A DNA stretch of 64,000 bases, taken from assembly GCA_029834535.1 (NCBI GenBank), contig JAQMWT010000268.1, positions 62,001-126,000 on the forward strand. Reading direction: 5' to 3'. The notes under the pieces are model-generated. The model saw nothing but the letters and a program-made list of their open reading frames with translations. It was not told the origin of the DNA and searched no databases. Shown piece by piece: positions 34,515 to 44,718 of this stretch; the stretch's first letter is position 1; the number at the start of each line of letters is the position of its first letter. Made by a program: the position numbers and the translations under genes. This DNA is from Chrysophaeum taylorii (lineage: Eukaryota; Sar; Pelagophyceae; Pelagomonadales; Pelagomonadaceae).

Positions 34515-35143
34515 CCCTCGATATAGGGTAAGGATCATGTAGGCGCGCGAGCCAGACATTGATCCTCCAAGCCGTCTACGGCGACCTCGCAGACTGTTTC
34601 CACGACCCGCGGCGGCTCTTTCAGCGCGCCATTCTCACGCCCCGTCGAAACGATGTTGTCGATGCTGACAACGCGCGCATGACCGCGGCCTTTTTTCCCG
34701 GAGACGAGGCGTCGGAGTTCTTTTCGGCCGACTAGGTTGGGTCGGAAGACGACGCCTCGCTCTTTACAGTCGAGTTTTCGACTCCCTGACAACCAACGGC
34801 ATGCTGACTTTGATCGCGAGCTTAAAGTCTTCGCAACCTCGACCCGTCGCACGGCCACTGCAACGGTACCAGATACATGATCGATCGTGTCGTGTCACCG
34901 AGGCTCCTCCAACCTGTATCCCTTAAGGCCCGCCGACGCCAAACGATCAACAAGAGCCAGGGCCAGACGCCCCGCGAGGTCGGCGTCCTCTTGCCCAAGC
35001 CCGTCTTCTGTCACGTCCAGCTCTACGTGGCTCTCTGTCGATCGGCAACCCCGAGGATATCCTCTTCTGAGTCGACGACTCCACCCTACCCCACACGTGC
35101 TGCGCAATACCGATAAGCCCCCTCCCGGCGTCTACACGCGCAC
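34515..35143 (+). mobile_element. PIF1-like helicase C-terminal block, copy 3
   Basis: Third copy of the helicase block, beginning CCCTCGATATAGGGTAAGG directly after a family C stub. It keeps AILTPRRNDVVDADN and [20 protein letters not shown], the latter closest to the canonical PIF1 motif. Compared with copies 1 and 2 it lacks the duplicated AAGGATCAGGTAGGCGCGAG at the head. Confidence 0.75.
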
Positions 35144-35552
35144 TGTAAGTGGACTTACTGGGACCAGGTGAACTTACTGGAACCAGCTGAACTTACGGAG
35201 GTTAGAGATTGGGACTAGGTGAGAATAGTGACCAGGCGAACTTACTGAGACCAAGTGAACTTACTGGGGTTTTTAGAGTAAACTCAAAGGTTAGCGGCGT
35301 GTGCGGATCAAAGCAGCTTAGATTGGCGAGGGTGAGAGGGACGAGTTCAAAGGAGAGGGGTGAGTGGATGTGAGCACGAGTGGGCTTACGCCGAACTTAC
35401 TGGGGTTAGAGATTGGGACTAGGTGAACTTACTGGGACCAGGTGAACTTACTGGGGTTAGAGATTGGGACTAGGTGAACTTACTGGGACCAGGTGAACTT
35501 ACTGGGGTTAGAGATTGGGACTAGGTGAACTTACTGGCGAACTTACTGGCCT
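35144..35552. repeat. GAACTTACTGG satellite after helicase block 3
   Basis: Same pattern as the satellites after blocks 1 and 2, with a longer homogeneous run at 35,390-35,550 in which GGGTTAGAGATTGGGACTAG and GTGAACTTACTGG alternate three to four times. Confidence 0.85.
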
Positions 35553-36284
35553 CCACTTGCATTGGTATTATATAAAGGGAGAAGTCAAGTTTCCAACCAC
35601 CATATATGTTTGGTCACCGAAAACCCTCAACAAGTTTGGTCACTTAAGTTTGGTCAATCCGTCTCTTGGTTGACTAAACTTGTACTCTTCGAGAGCAAAC
35701 ATACGGTTCGCTGACAAAACAAGGCCCGCCGTGATCAAGCTTTCAGCGGTTCTGCATGTCGCGCTGTGAGTCCGGAGCGTCCTTCGACTTCGAAACGAAC
35801 ACGGTATCGATGCGGGCTTCGCTCAGGTCGAGCGGGAGCGTGGTGGTAACACGCCGACGTCGGTTGACCACGACGCCGAGAAAGAAACAAGAAGTCGCGT
35901 GCCCAGACGAAGGTAAACGACTGTGAGAGATCGCCGAGTACGCTGTCGCAGCTCAGAGCGCGCAAATACGAGGCACCACTTTACTCGATCTAACCAAGAT
36001 GCCAAGTTCAGCATGTGTGTTCTCGAGGCCGACTTGCAGCAGTCACACAAGTTGACGGCGTTTACAACATGGTCTACAGCGCGACAGCGCTGTCGTTCAA
36101 GTGCTATATGCAAGATGCAGCTTTTATGTGCGTGCTGCTCGTTGTGATGTGCAAGTAGGCAATACCGTCACGTGTGCTAAAAGGCACACCTGCTCCGAAC
36201 CTTCTTGCCGACAAAGATCCAGCTATAGCGCGAAGCACTTCTGCGAGGCCGTGTCGGTCCTCATCAAGGGCTTTATGGAGGGCA
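35553..36284. other. Unassigned, with AAGTTTGGTCA motifs
   Basis: Four AAGTTTGGTCA-like motifs lie at 35,588-35,670, the same word that clusters at 37.8-38.0 kb beside the hAT transposase. A TATATAAAG box precedes them at about 35,571. The rest (to the LINE-A insertion) has no recognised frame. Confidence 0.4.
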
Positions 36285-36297
36285 AGTCAGGCGGCTC

Positions 36298-36592
36298 GCT
36301 GGCCGGTTAGCACCCGGAAAGTCCGCGCTGGGATGGGGTTCGCTCGGTTGGGCAGAACGCGACGGACAGGTCGATTGTTCATGGACCAACACGTCCGCGG
36401 CCTGCGACGCTTTTGCACGACCTCGCACAAGACCGCGCGCAGTGGCGGTCCACCATCAACAAGTCCGTCCTCGTCCCTCGCCTCTGCCCCAACTGCGTGA
36501 TTTTCCTCTGTGATTCCGTACCGGCTCCTGCCGGTCCGGCCTGGCTCCCATGTTCGGGAGACGTCTGAAGTTAGTTAGTTAGTTAGTTAGTC
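36298..36592 (+). mobile_element. LINE family A, 5'-truncated, with 13-bp target duplication
   Basis: The copy is flanked by AGTCAGGCGGCTC at 36,285-36,297 and 36,593-36,605, a perfect 13-bp target-site duplication. One plus-strand frame reads LLHDLAQDRAQWRSTINKS, the LINE C-terminal LAQDRxxWR signature. It is followed by PNCVIFLCDS, the CCTGGCTCCCATG tail region and (TTAG)n. The start lies inside the family's body, so it is 5'-truncated as expected for target-primed reverse transcription. Confidence 0.85.
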
Positions 36593-36605
36593 AGTCAGGC
36601 GGCTC

Positions 36606-37769
36606 TTCTCGGCACATGCGTTTGATAGATATCTGCAACGATGTCATCCGCTAAAGGCACGAGATGACGAACCGGGATCGTTCGCTGTAGTCTGTCCTAA
36701 ACATCGAACTAATAAGGCGCATCCGAATAATCTTGGGCGACGAAACAGCGTGGTATCAGCGATGTCTTACGCAGGCCTTGTTTGTGGATGTTGTTCTGTG
36801 AGTATTCGCATGTTGATGCGTGTGTATGGGCAAACTTGGTGGCATTCAATTTGGTGTGATCAAATTTCGAACAATCACATCAAACTTGTCATATTTTAGG
36901 CTCGTACTGATCATGACTGGGTTAGAATTACAGGGGTGGTGTCAGCGATCTCTTTCGGAGCGAGGCTGTCGACGTCTTGACATCCCTTCGCGCCGCAGCT
37001 TGTATTTGCCGACTTTCTCGTACAGTGCTCGACGGTGCAGCAGCAGCGGGAGATCTTGCGGCAGGGAGGGGTTGTCGAGATGCGCGAGGAGGAGGATGAT
37101 AAGGAGGTGTTCACTTACGGTCGTGCGAGTTGTTTATGCTGGCGTAACGGCACGTGCTCGCGTTGCCGTCCCATGATCAAGCTGGACAGCTAACTCCGGA
37201 TCGGGTACGCGACGATGAGGAACTCCTGCGTGGTCCTGTACGGCCCCGCACAAGTGTGGGACTACAATCTTTGGGTGCTCCTGGGGCGGTGCTCACGCAG
37301 TTTCTCGAGGTCGTCGAGTTTCGCGTTCTCGACCCCGAGTCGATTATCAAAGACGCGCTACCTCTCGAGTTTTGGGATGCAGAATGGGGTGATCCGTCTC
37401 ACGCAGACCATGTTAGTCTGGTGTCCGATGTCCGCTTGTTGCTGAAGAATGACGCAGCACGACCACGGCAACACCACCGTGGTGAGTCGCGGTTTGGGTG
37501 GCTTCTACGAACGATGGAAGGTACGAGAATGGGCCCAGCTTAAGTACGCCAAGCCGTGGGAATCTGCTCTCGGGGCCGCGTGTCGCTGCCCGCTCTCCTC
37601 GCGTATCGCCACGCTGTCTTAGGACGGACCTCCTTCTAAGGCGGTCATGGGGGTGGGTGCCCATGCCGCGCGTGTAACGCCACGGTAGATTCTGCGTGGC
37701 TGCAGCACCTAGCTCTCGTTTTAAAAGCATTTTCGCACCAAATGCGCTCACGCGCCCCCTTAAAAAGCC
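36606..37769. other. Unassigned
   Basis: No gene is recognised. CAAACTTG/CAAATTTC words at about 36,830-36,890 echo the subterminal motif cluster at 37.8 kb. A plus-strand frame near 37,300-37,440 (VEFRVLDPESIIKDALPLEF) has protein-like texture but no family. Confidence 0.35.
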
Positions 37770-38035
37770 TTCTTAAGTTTGATTTAAAAAGCCGAAGTTT
37801 GGTCAATACTGAGGAAGTTTGAGGAGTAGTGATCAAACTTGTTGACCAAACTTACAAGGAAATTAATCAAACTTGAAGGTTTGATTGATCAAACTTAATG
37901 CAACTTCGGAGTGATCAAACTTAACTGACCAAACTTCTATGGAAAGTGACCACACATGTGAGTTTTTCCTTAATCATACATCAAAATCGAGCAAACATGA
38001 AAGAAATTCACCAAACTTTTTGACCAAACTTGACC
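37770..38035. repeat. Cluster of AAGTTTGGTCA / TGACCAAACTT motifs
   Basis: About a dozen copies of the word, in both orientations, lie within 265 bp directly downstream of the hAT transposase remnant. Short subterminal repeats in both orientations are typical binding sites of hAT transposases, so this is probably one subterminal region of that element. Confidence 0.6.
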
Positions 38036-38052
38036 GATCCCTTAAAAAAAAA

Positions 38053-39260
38053 CGCCTATGCAAAATTAGACAAATCGGAAATGCTCTCGTCGTCGAGCAC
38101 TGCGGCGACGAAGGAGGCGTCAACGGTGACTGCGGCTGGGTCTTCGTAGTCGGAGCGCCCGGCCTCGAGAAGGGGCTCGTCCTCGTCGTGGCAGTTGCTC
38201 AGCGCCTGCATGAGGAAGTCGCCGAGCTCCTCAGTGCACTTGTTGAGGAGGCGGAGGTTGACATAGGTAAAGAGAAGGCGATGGAAGGTGAGGGTGTAGA
38301 GACGGTTGCTCGTCTTGGTGAGGATGAGCTTGAGGGTCTTGCAGACTCGCTCGACGTCGGCAGACTGGACAGTCATCTCGTCGATGCGGATGGCGATGCA
38401 GGTGATCTTCGGGAATTGCTTGATGCCGGTGAGTCGCCAGTCGTCGGCGACGAACATCATCCGCGACTGCTTGAAGATCTCGCGCTCGGTGGACGTCTTG
38501 AGTCGCATGTTGGCGGGCGGTTTGATGAGGGACTGCTTGCGTTCGATGAGCACGCCCCACTGGCCCCGGCGGTGAACAATCTACTTGAGCTCGGTGAAGG
38601 CCACCTCGCGATCAGTAGAGTCTGGGTAGAACCGCTCGATTAACTTGATGCCGTGGTCTTCCCAGTCTGTCACATTAAGAAGCTCATCATACGTTGGCGT
38701 TGTGAATGGGTCTACCAGCCAGGCGAAGATGTGCAGCGAGTCCAGGAGACCAACCTGCCGCAATGGAGAACGGGAGAGCGCATCCGACAACAAACTTGGT
38801 GATCGTCGCGGTGATGCGCTGTGCACGCGCGTCGTCACAACGGTCAAAGCAGCGAGTGACCCGGGCCTGCTTACTCTTACTGCTCGCGGCTAGCTCAAAC
38901 TCGGCTGTTCGCTTAGAGGGGACGCAGATCGATTCAGACTTGGCGCACGTCACCAGTTCCGTGGCCCTCTTCTCCATCGTGCTCAAAAAGCGTCTTCGTC
39001 GTACTGGTGGACTTGGCGACGCCGATTTAGACCTCATCAGTACTAAACTTGCACACAACAATATAATCCGCCCAGTACGACGCCGTCCATGTCTGCGTCT
39101 CCTTCGAATAGGTGCAGCCATGCGCCGCACAAGAATACGTCGTTTGATTCTCGGAATTCGTAGGTCCCTTGACGACGTAGTCCGCGACGATGCTCTTTTT
39201 GCGACCAACCTTCGGCGCCATCGACGCAACCGCCTCTCAAAAGTACTGGACAACCAAGTA
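38053..39260 (-). mobile_element. hAT-family transposase remnant
   Basis: Minus-strand frames in order: a BED-like zinc-finger region (VGRKKSIVADYVVKG, then CAAHGCTYSKETQTW) at about 39,220-39,030; ITKFVVGCALPFSI (38.8 kb), matching the conserved LPF segment of hAT transposases; LDSLHIFAWLVDPFTTPTYD (38.75 kb); and a C-terminal helical region with RVCKTLKLILTK and NLRLLNKCTEELGDFL, ending at 38,056. The frame changes at least twice and one boundary could be a short intron. The right end seems to be cut by the TIR element that starts at 39,313. It is broken. Confidence 0.6.
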
Positions 39261-39312
39261 CTGACGCGCTGAGAGGGTTTTCAAAGCGAAAATTGAAAAA
39301 ATACAAACGAAA

Positions 39313-40085
39313 CTACTGTAGGCCGTTTGGCGAATAGTAATTCTGGGGCCGCAGTACCCTACGTGTCCGTTCGCTAAGTATATAGTCGGTTTGTGGGAGT
39401 CAGTACTTTAGGTGCGTGTCCGTTGGCGAAGTATATAGTTGCTTTGTGGGAGTGAGTACTTTAGGTGCGTGTCCGTTGGCGAAGTATATAGTTGTTTTGT
39501 GGGAGTCGATACCTTTAGGTGCGTGTCCGTTGGCTAAGTATATAGTCGTTTTGTGGGAGTCGATACCTTTACGTGCGTGTTCGTCGGCGAAGTATATAGT
39601 TGTTTTGTGGGAGTCGATACCTTTAGGTGCGTGTTCGTCGGCGAAGTATATAGTTGTTTTGTGGGAGTCGATACCTTTACGTGCGTGTTCGTCGGCGAAG
39701 TATATAGTTGTTTTGTGGGAGTCGATACCTTTACGTGCGTGTTCGTCGGCGAAGTATATAGTTGTTTTGTGGGAGTGAGTACTTTAGGTGCGTGTCCGTT
39801 CGCTAAGTATATAGTTGTCTTGTGGGAGTCAGTACTTTAGGTGCGTGTTCGTCGGGGAAGTATATAGTCGTTTTGTGGGAGTCGATACCCTTACGTGCGT
39901 GTTCGTCGGCGAAGTATATAGTCGTTTTGTGGGAGTTACGTAATAGTTTATCAGGGAGTGGTGCTGTAATAGTTACTTTTTCGAAAGTCGTGTAATAGTT
40001 TATCGGGAGCCAAATAGTTTTGAGAATCGGAGAGAACAATTTGGATGCTGTCCGTTAAGCTGACGCAGCCGTCCGTTAACGGATC
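39313..40085 (+). repeat. Left inverted repeat, built of about eleven 54-bp units
   Basis: Units share GTGGGAGT, a TTAGGTGCGTG or TTACGTGCGTG word, TCCGTTGGC or TTCGTCGGC, and AAGTATATAGT. The two unit subtypes (T-A-G and T-A-C forms) alternate irregularly. The inner 150 bp (TAATAGTTTATCAGGGAG and GTCCGTTAACGGATC) is unique. Because 54 is a multiple of three, the array is open in all frames, and those frames are not genes. Confidence 0.9.
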
Positions 40086-40117
40086 AACTAGGTTCAGGCG
40101 TCGGTGTACAGGCCACT

Positions 40118-40512
40118 ACCCTAACCCTCCGATCGCTAACCGCATGGTTGCGGAGGACGGCGCCTAACACGCTTGCTCCCTGCGGCGGCCCCTGCCGTCC
40201 CGGAGTGAGACGGTGCCTCCTCGCCTCCCGGGCTGGCCAGGTAGCACCCGGAAAGTCCGCGTTGGGATGGGGTTCACTCGGTTGGGCAGAACGCGACGGA
40301 CAGGTCGATTGTTCGTGGACCAACACGTTCGCGGCCTGCGACGCTCTTGCACGACCTCGCACAAGACCGCGCGCAGTGGCGGTCCACCATCAACGAGTCC
40401 TCGTCCCTCGCCTCAGCCCCAACTGCGTGATTTTCCTCTGTGATTCCGGATCGGCTCCTGCATGTCCGGCCTGGCTCCCATGCTCGGGAGAGGTCTGAAG
40501 TTAGTTTAGTTA
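40118..40512 (+). mobile_element. LINE family A, long form, with 12-bp target duplication
   Basis: Flanked by GTACAGGCCACT at 40,106-40,117 and 40,513-40,524. It starts ACCCTAACCCTCCGATCGC and ends in a (TTAG)n tail. The start coincides with that of the copy at 53.3-53.7 kb, so about 400 bp seems to be a full-length, non-autonomous unit rather than a random truncation. Confidence 0.85.
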
Positions 40513-40524
40513 GTACAGGCCACT

Positions 40525-41770
40525 CAACACCACGTCAGTTTTTCTTTACGTCAACTTGCAGGCTCGCAACGGTCTTGGTTTGTGAGGCTCATGATTGTGG
40601 GCGACGGGAGGACTGGAAGCTCCAATCGTGGCCCGCGGCGTCTGGCTAGAGGACTGGAAGCGCCAGTCGTTCGTGGCCCCGACGAATGGGTCCTCGACGA
40701 GCACGTGCATGGCGACGGGTGTGGACACTGACGGCCAGAATGGCGAAGCTGCTGAGGTGATGACGACCATCTGTGTCAGGCTGCATCGCGACGGCGCCGA
40801 TCGGTGATCCAAGTCCGCGTCACGAAACGAGCCAGCGACACGGTTGGCAACTCGGTGAAGTTTCACGGCGACGCCACGCGATTTTGTAAGCAGCTGGTTA
40901 GATGACCTTCGAAGACGTTCGCATGAGGCGCGCGACGACGGCCGCACCGATGTGTTCGAAACCCACGGCAATGTGGTGGCTTGTGTTGGGTTCTATATTT
41001 GATGACTCCGGTCGGGTGACGCGCCATGCAAGTGGCACGAATGTGGGCGCGCGCTCAACATTTCGCACGTCAACATCCCTCACTGACGTTCCGGGCGCAC
41101 AAACTTCTGTAAAGCCGCCTACGAAGACAACCGGCGGTTTGCAGATTGAGACGACGGGCCGATCAGACCAACACCGTGTGTTCCGCGACGAGCCCAAAGT
41201 GTGCCCCCGACCAACCATAAAGCCCAGCGCATTTGTTTCGTTGAAACCACCGTGACGGTGCGGCTGGTTGCCTATGGTTTACAATTTCATGCCACGTCAA
41301 AGGCCCGCACCGACACTGAAACGCAGCCACTGCCGCCCTGCTCCCTACTTCGCCAGCAAGAAGCGGTACCCCATAGAGCACCTCACCATCAAGGGATTTG
41401 TCGTCCCAGTCTCTAGGCCAACGCCTGCATCCGTACGCCCGGCCCCTTGCGGCGTTCTCTTGCGATGATCGTGCGTCTCGCGGGCGATTGCGCGTCGGCA
41501 CCTGCACACCGCGCCCTCGAGCATTCGCTTCGCTGTTACTCCTTCGTATACTGTGACGACGTCTTAAATGTTTGTGTGAACACCGCGCCTTTTCTGTCGT
41601 TTAGGAGGGGTACACGCGACGAGCACGATGCGCTCCGACAAGAGTCCGATGATGCTCGGGCGAACTGCACAGTCCGCGTTTGTGTCCACCTTGGTGCTTT
41701 CTCGCATGACGTCAACGCACCGTAGTCAGTCTAACCTTTGAGTTACTCCTAAACCCTTGTGTAAAAAAAA
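40525..41770. other. 5' flank of the integrase-core gene
   Basis: No second gene could be supported; frames on both strands lack domains. The 20 bp before the ATG hold an A-run (GTAAAAAAAA). Confidence 0.4.
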
Positions 41771-43155
41771 ATGCAGGTTGGAGACGATGTGTCCATCGAC
41801 GGAGATGATTCAGGTCACTCGAACCTGACGCAAGCGGAGATCGTGAAGCTTGCTATCGAAGAGGGCTGCCGTCCTTGCCAGGTCTTCGACCGCCTCAGAG
41901 GTGCGGGCTTTTGCGTCACGCGCAGCCGCTTGCGCACCCTGTTGCAAAAACAAGGCTTCGAGGGGTACACCGGCATAAGCGATGACGATCTCGTCAAGGT
42001 GACCTGTCTGTCTCGTGTCGCAGACGACTCCCCGCACATTGCGCAGGAAGTCTGCGACATCTTAGAGCAGCAGCATGGCCGCATCGGTGGCACTGTGGCT
42101 GCTGGGGCTCTACGTGCGCGAGGAATCATCGTCCAGCGTCGGCGGCTGCGTGCTGCATTGCACCGAGCCCGCGACTTTTCGGCGAACACGCCGACCGCGA
42201 CACGAAGGCCGACGTACTTCAACGGCGTGGCGCCCGACTTCGTGTGGTGCCTGGACTCGAACTGCAAGCTCGCCAAATTCCGTATCTACTTCCACGCCGT
42301 CATCGACGGCTTCTCGCGCTTATGCAAGTTCCACTACGCCACGGTGCGGCTGGACTCGGGCACCCTGTTTCAAGGGTTCCTCAAAGAGCTCCTGCTGCTT
42401 GGACATGTCCCTCACCACCTTCGGCTCGATCGGCACAGGGGCTGGTACGGCATCGAGGATTTCATGTGGGCACTCATGGGCGAGCGCGACCCAGACCTCG
42501 TGCCGGTCGGCAACGGCGAGTATGTGCTCGTGGACACAGTCCAGCACGGCAAGTCGACGCATAATACGCCCGTCGAGATCCAGTGAGGCCAGTGTTCTGA
42601 ATGGAAATTTGCTGCTGCGATGAAGAATAGTGCTAATGTTGAGATAAGGGTTCGCGCAGGTGGCGGTTCCTGAACGAGACCACGGCGAAGTGGTACAACG
42701 AGTTCTGTCGCCTGCAGCGCGACGGGCTCCTCGCGCATGAGAATGACCCCGACTTCGACGTGGACATCTGGTGCCTCCACCGTGTATACTTGGGGCCATT
42801 GTGCGAGAACGTCAGTGAGCACTACCGCGCCCTCAACTTTCGACCGCGGCGATGCTCTAGCCGCAATCCGTTCTACGTTTCGGGTTCGCCGGTTGATGTG
42901 TATCGGAAACATCCGACCGTCCGCGAGAACTTCGATATCCACCGTATTGATGCGGTACTCCTAGACCTTGAGGACAACATACACATCGAGCCAGCCCCGG
43001 CCGAGGGCTACGAGCGCTCCCCTCTGGAAGGAACACGCTGGGAGGGACGCCTCGAAGGCGCTGTCGCTACTGTACGTGCGTCTAGGGAATATTCCTTGCG
43101 CACCAAGTACCTCTTACTACGAATGGTTGTCCACGAGTTTCTCGACGCCGACTAA
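41771..43155 (+). CDS. Integrase-core (DDE) transposase-like protein, spliced, 435 residues
   Basis: Exon 1 is 41,771-42,582 and exon 2 is 42,660-43,155, with a 77-nt intron (GTGAGG ... CGCGCAG) containing a TGCTAATG branch-like word. There are two N-terminal helix-turn-helix-like regions: residues about 18-62 (LTQAEIVKLAIEEGCRPC ... RLRTLL) and about 95-131 (AQEVCDILEQQHGRIGG ... RRRLRAAL). The catalytic core from residue 155 has the first Asp in VWCLDSN, DGFSRL, and the second Asp in LRLDRHRGWYG. A Glu follows in HNTPVEIQ, close to the splice junction, where the related eukaryotic proteins have HNQRIERLW. After it comes a C-terminal helical region with DIWCLHRVYLGPL. It belongs to the large group of integrase-core proteins found in fungi, animals and algae whose transposons are poorly defined. 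It should bind the element's inverted repeats and catalyse its movement. The frame looks whole. Confidence 0.75.
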
Positions 43156-44374
43156 TGCTAATTCACGTGAATCAGCCCCATGGCACGAATCTCGGCCGCG
43201 GTCGACAGCAGTTGGTCGACTGATTGGCTGGGTAAGCTGGGTAAGCTAGGAATGTGTCGACTGTTTTGCGCACGTGTTCCAACAGGGGAGCTAGAGCCTG
43301 GCAAGAAAGTGTGGACGGGGGATGTGGCGAAGGTGTTCCTTGATCCCCGAGTTTCACTTTTCAGGGAGGGTGCTGATCTTGGTGTTGATTTCCTCGCGGA
43401 TGCCGGCGTCGACGTCGCATCGAGTATCTCAGTCCTCAGCTTCGAGGCGCTACGAATGCGCTCGTGTCGCGAGGATGCACCACCGCATCCGTTTTGCAGG
43501 CGCGCCGCAGTAACGGCTATTGAGGCGCGCAAAGACGGTCACACGCTAGTTCGCCTTGTGAGAAATGGAGACAAGGGATGCGGAGGGTGTCGCAAGCGTG
43601 CTGTCGTACATCTTTTCCTGAGTTGTCTCAATGTTCGAAAACTTTGACAAGTTCTCGACCACGAGAGCTTTGAGGATGCCGGTCCTCGAGGTCGTTGTTG
43701 AGAAGGAGGTGCTCGGCGACGGCTCGCATCATCACATTCCCGCGGCGAGTGTGAGCCCCATATTCTCGGACCGGCACGTGGAAAATCCGCGTCAGGATAG
43801 CGCACTCGTGTGCTTCTCTTTCGTGCCCATCGTACGTGTGCCCGTGCGACGAGACTTGGTTAATGCTGCGCAGGTCGGACATGTCCATGAGCTCGCCAGT
43901 ATTACTATCAGGGTTCAACATTTTCTTCATCTTGAGGCGGGCCTCCACCATGTCTTCGACGGCAACCTCGACTACGACTGGGCTCAGGTGATTTTCCCTC
44001 AGATGCCCAACACGACGGGTGAACACAACAACCCTGGACACGACACGGACGGTAACGCCGAATCCGGTGGCGAGGCTGACGATAAGGAGCCCTTAAGCCG
44101 CTTGCCGCCGACATCCAACGACTAAGCCTCACTCTGGTCGTATGTCGCAGCCTCGTACTCAGCCACTCAAATCGAGTTCACTCCACATGTCAGCCTCGAA
44201 CACACACTCCCTACTACCGTGTCGTAGACGGTCAAAATCGCGCGAGACTCTTGCAAAAGAATGTTTGCATATACGCAAGTGCCGCAATGACTAGCACAAT
44301 GTTGTTGCGAGTGGCTTCGGGTGCGGACACAATGCAGGCGCATATGTGACGCGGAATGTCCCTTACCCTGATCG
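43156..44374. other. Inner right part of the TIR element, no clear gene
   Basis: A minus-strand frame at 44,041-43,628 (MLNPDSNTGELMDMSDLRS and HECAILTRIFHVPVREYG) has reasonable protein texture and might be a second element gene read towards the left, but no domain is recognised. The plus strand 43,180-43,647 is open but looks like the shadow of it. Confidence 0.35.
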
Positions 44375-44718
44375 CCGACCGCATGGTTGCGATGGAGGAC
44401 GGTGCCTCCTGAACCTGCGCCTTGCGAGGGCATCCGTCCCCCCGGCGTAGGTTGGCGCCTGTTCGCCTCCCGGGCGGGCCGGTTGGCAGCCGGAACGTTC
44501 GCGGTGGGACGGGATATGGCCGGGGGACGCTGAAGGAAGCGTTAACAGCGAGATGGTTGTCAGTCACATCGCGGTCTCCGCGTCGCATGGCGATTGATTG
44601 TCACTCTCCGCCGACCGACCTTTCGGCGCTCCTCGTCTACAGGCCCGTGATTCCGGACTGGCTCCTGTCGGTCCGGCCTGGCTCCCATGCTCGGGAGAGG
44701 TCTGAAGTTAGTTAGTTA
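44375..44718 (+). mobile_element. LINE family A, diverged subtype, at the inner edge of the right TIR
   Basis: Starts near ACCCTGATCGCCGACCGC, contains GCGGTGGGACGGGATATGG and CGGTCTCCGCGTCGCATGG (shared with the 13.3-kb copy), and ends CATGCTCGGGAGAGGTCTGA with a short (GTTA)n that runs directly into the TIR's GATCC. No target duplication is obvious. Confidence 0.7.

Noticed and set aside
39416-39840. Repetitive reading frames (CFVGVDTF-type) in the 54-bp arrays
   Set aside because: The unit length is a multiple of three, so all frames stay open; the same frames appear in both inverted repeats.
31861-40150. True telomeric repeats (TTTAGGG or ACCCTAACCCT words)
   Set aside because: Only one or two units at each place, always as the head of a dispersed repeat; no telomere array is present.
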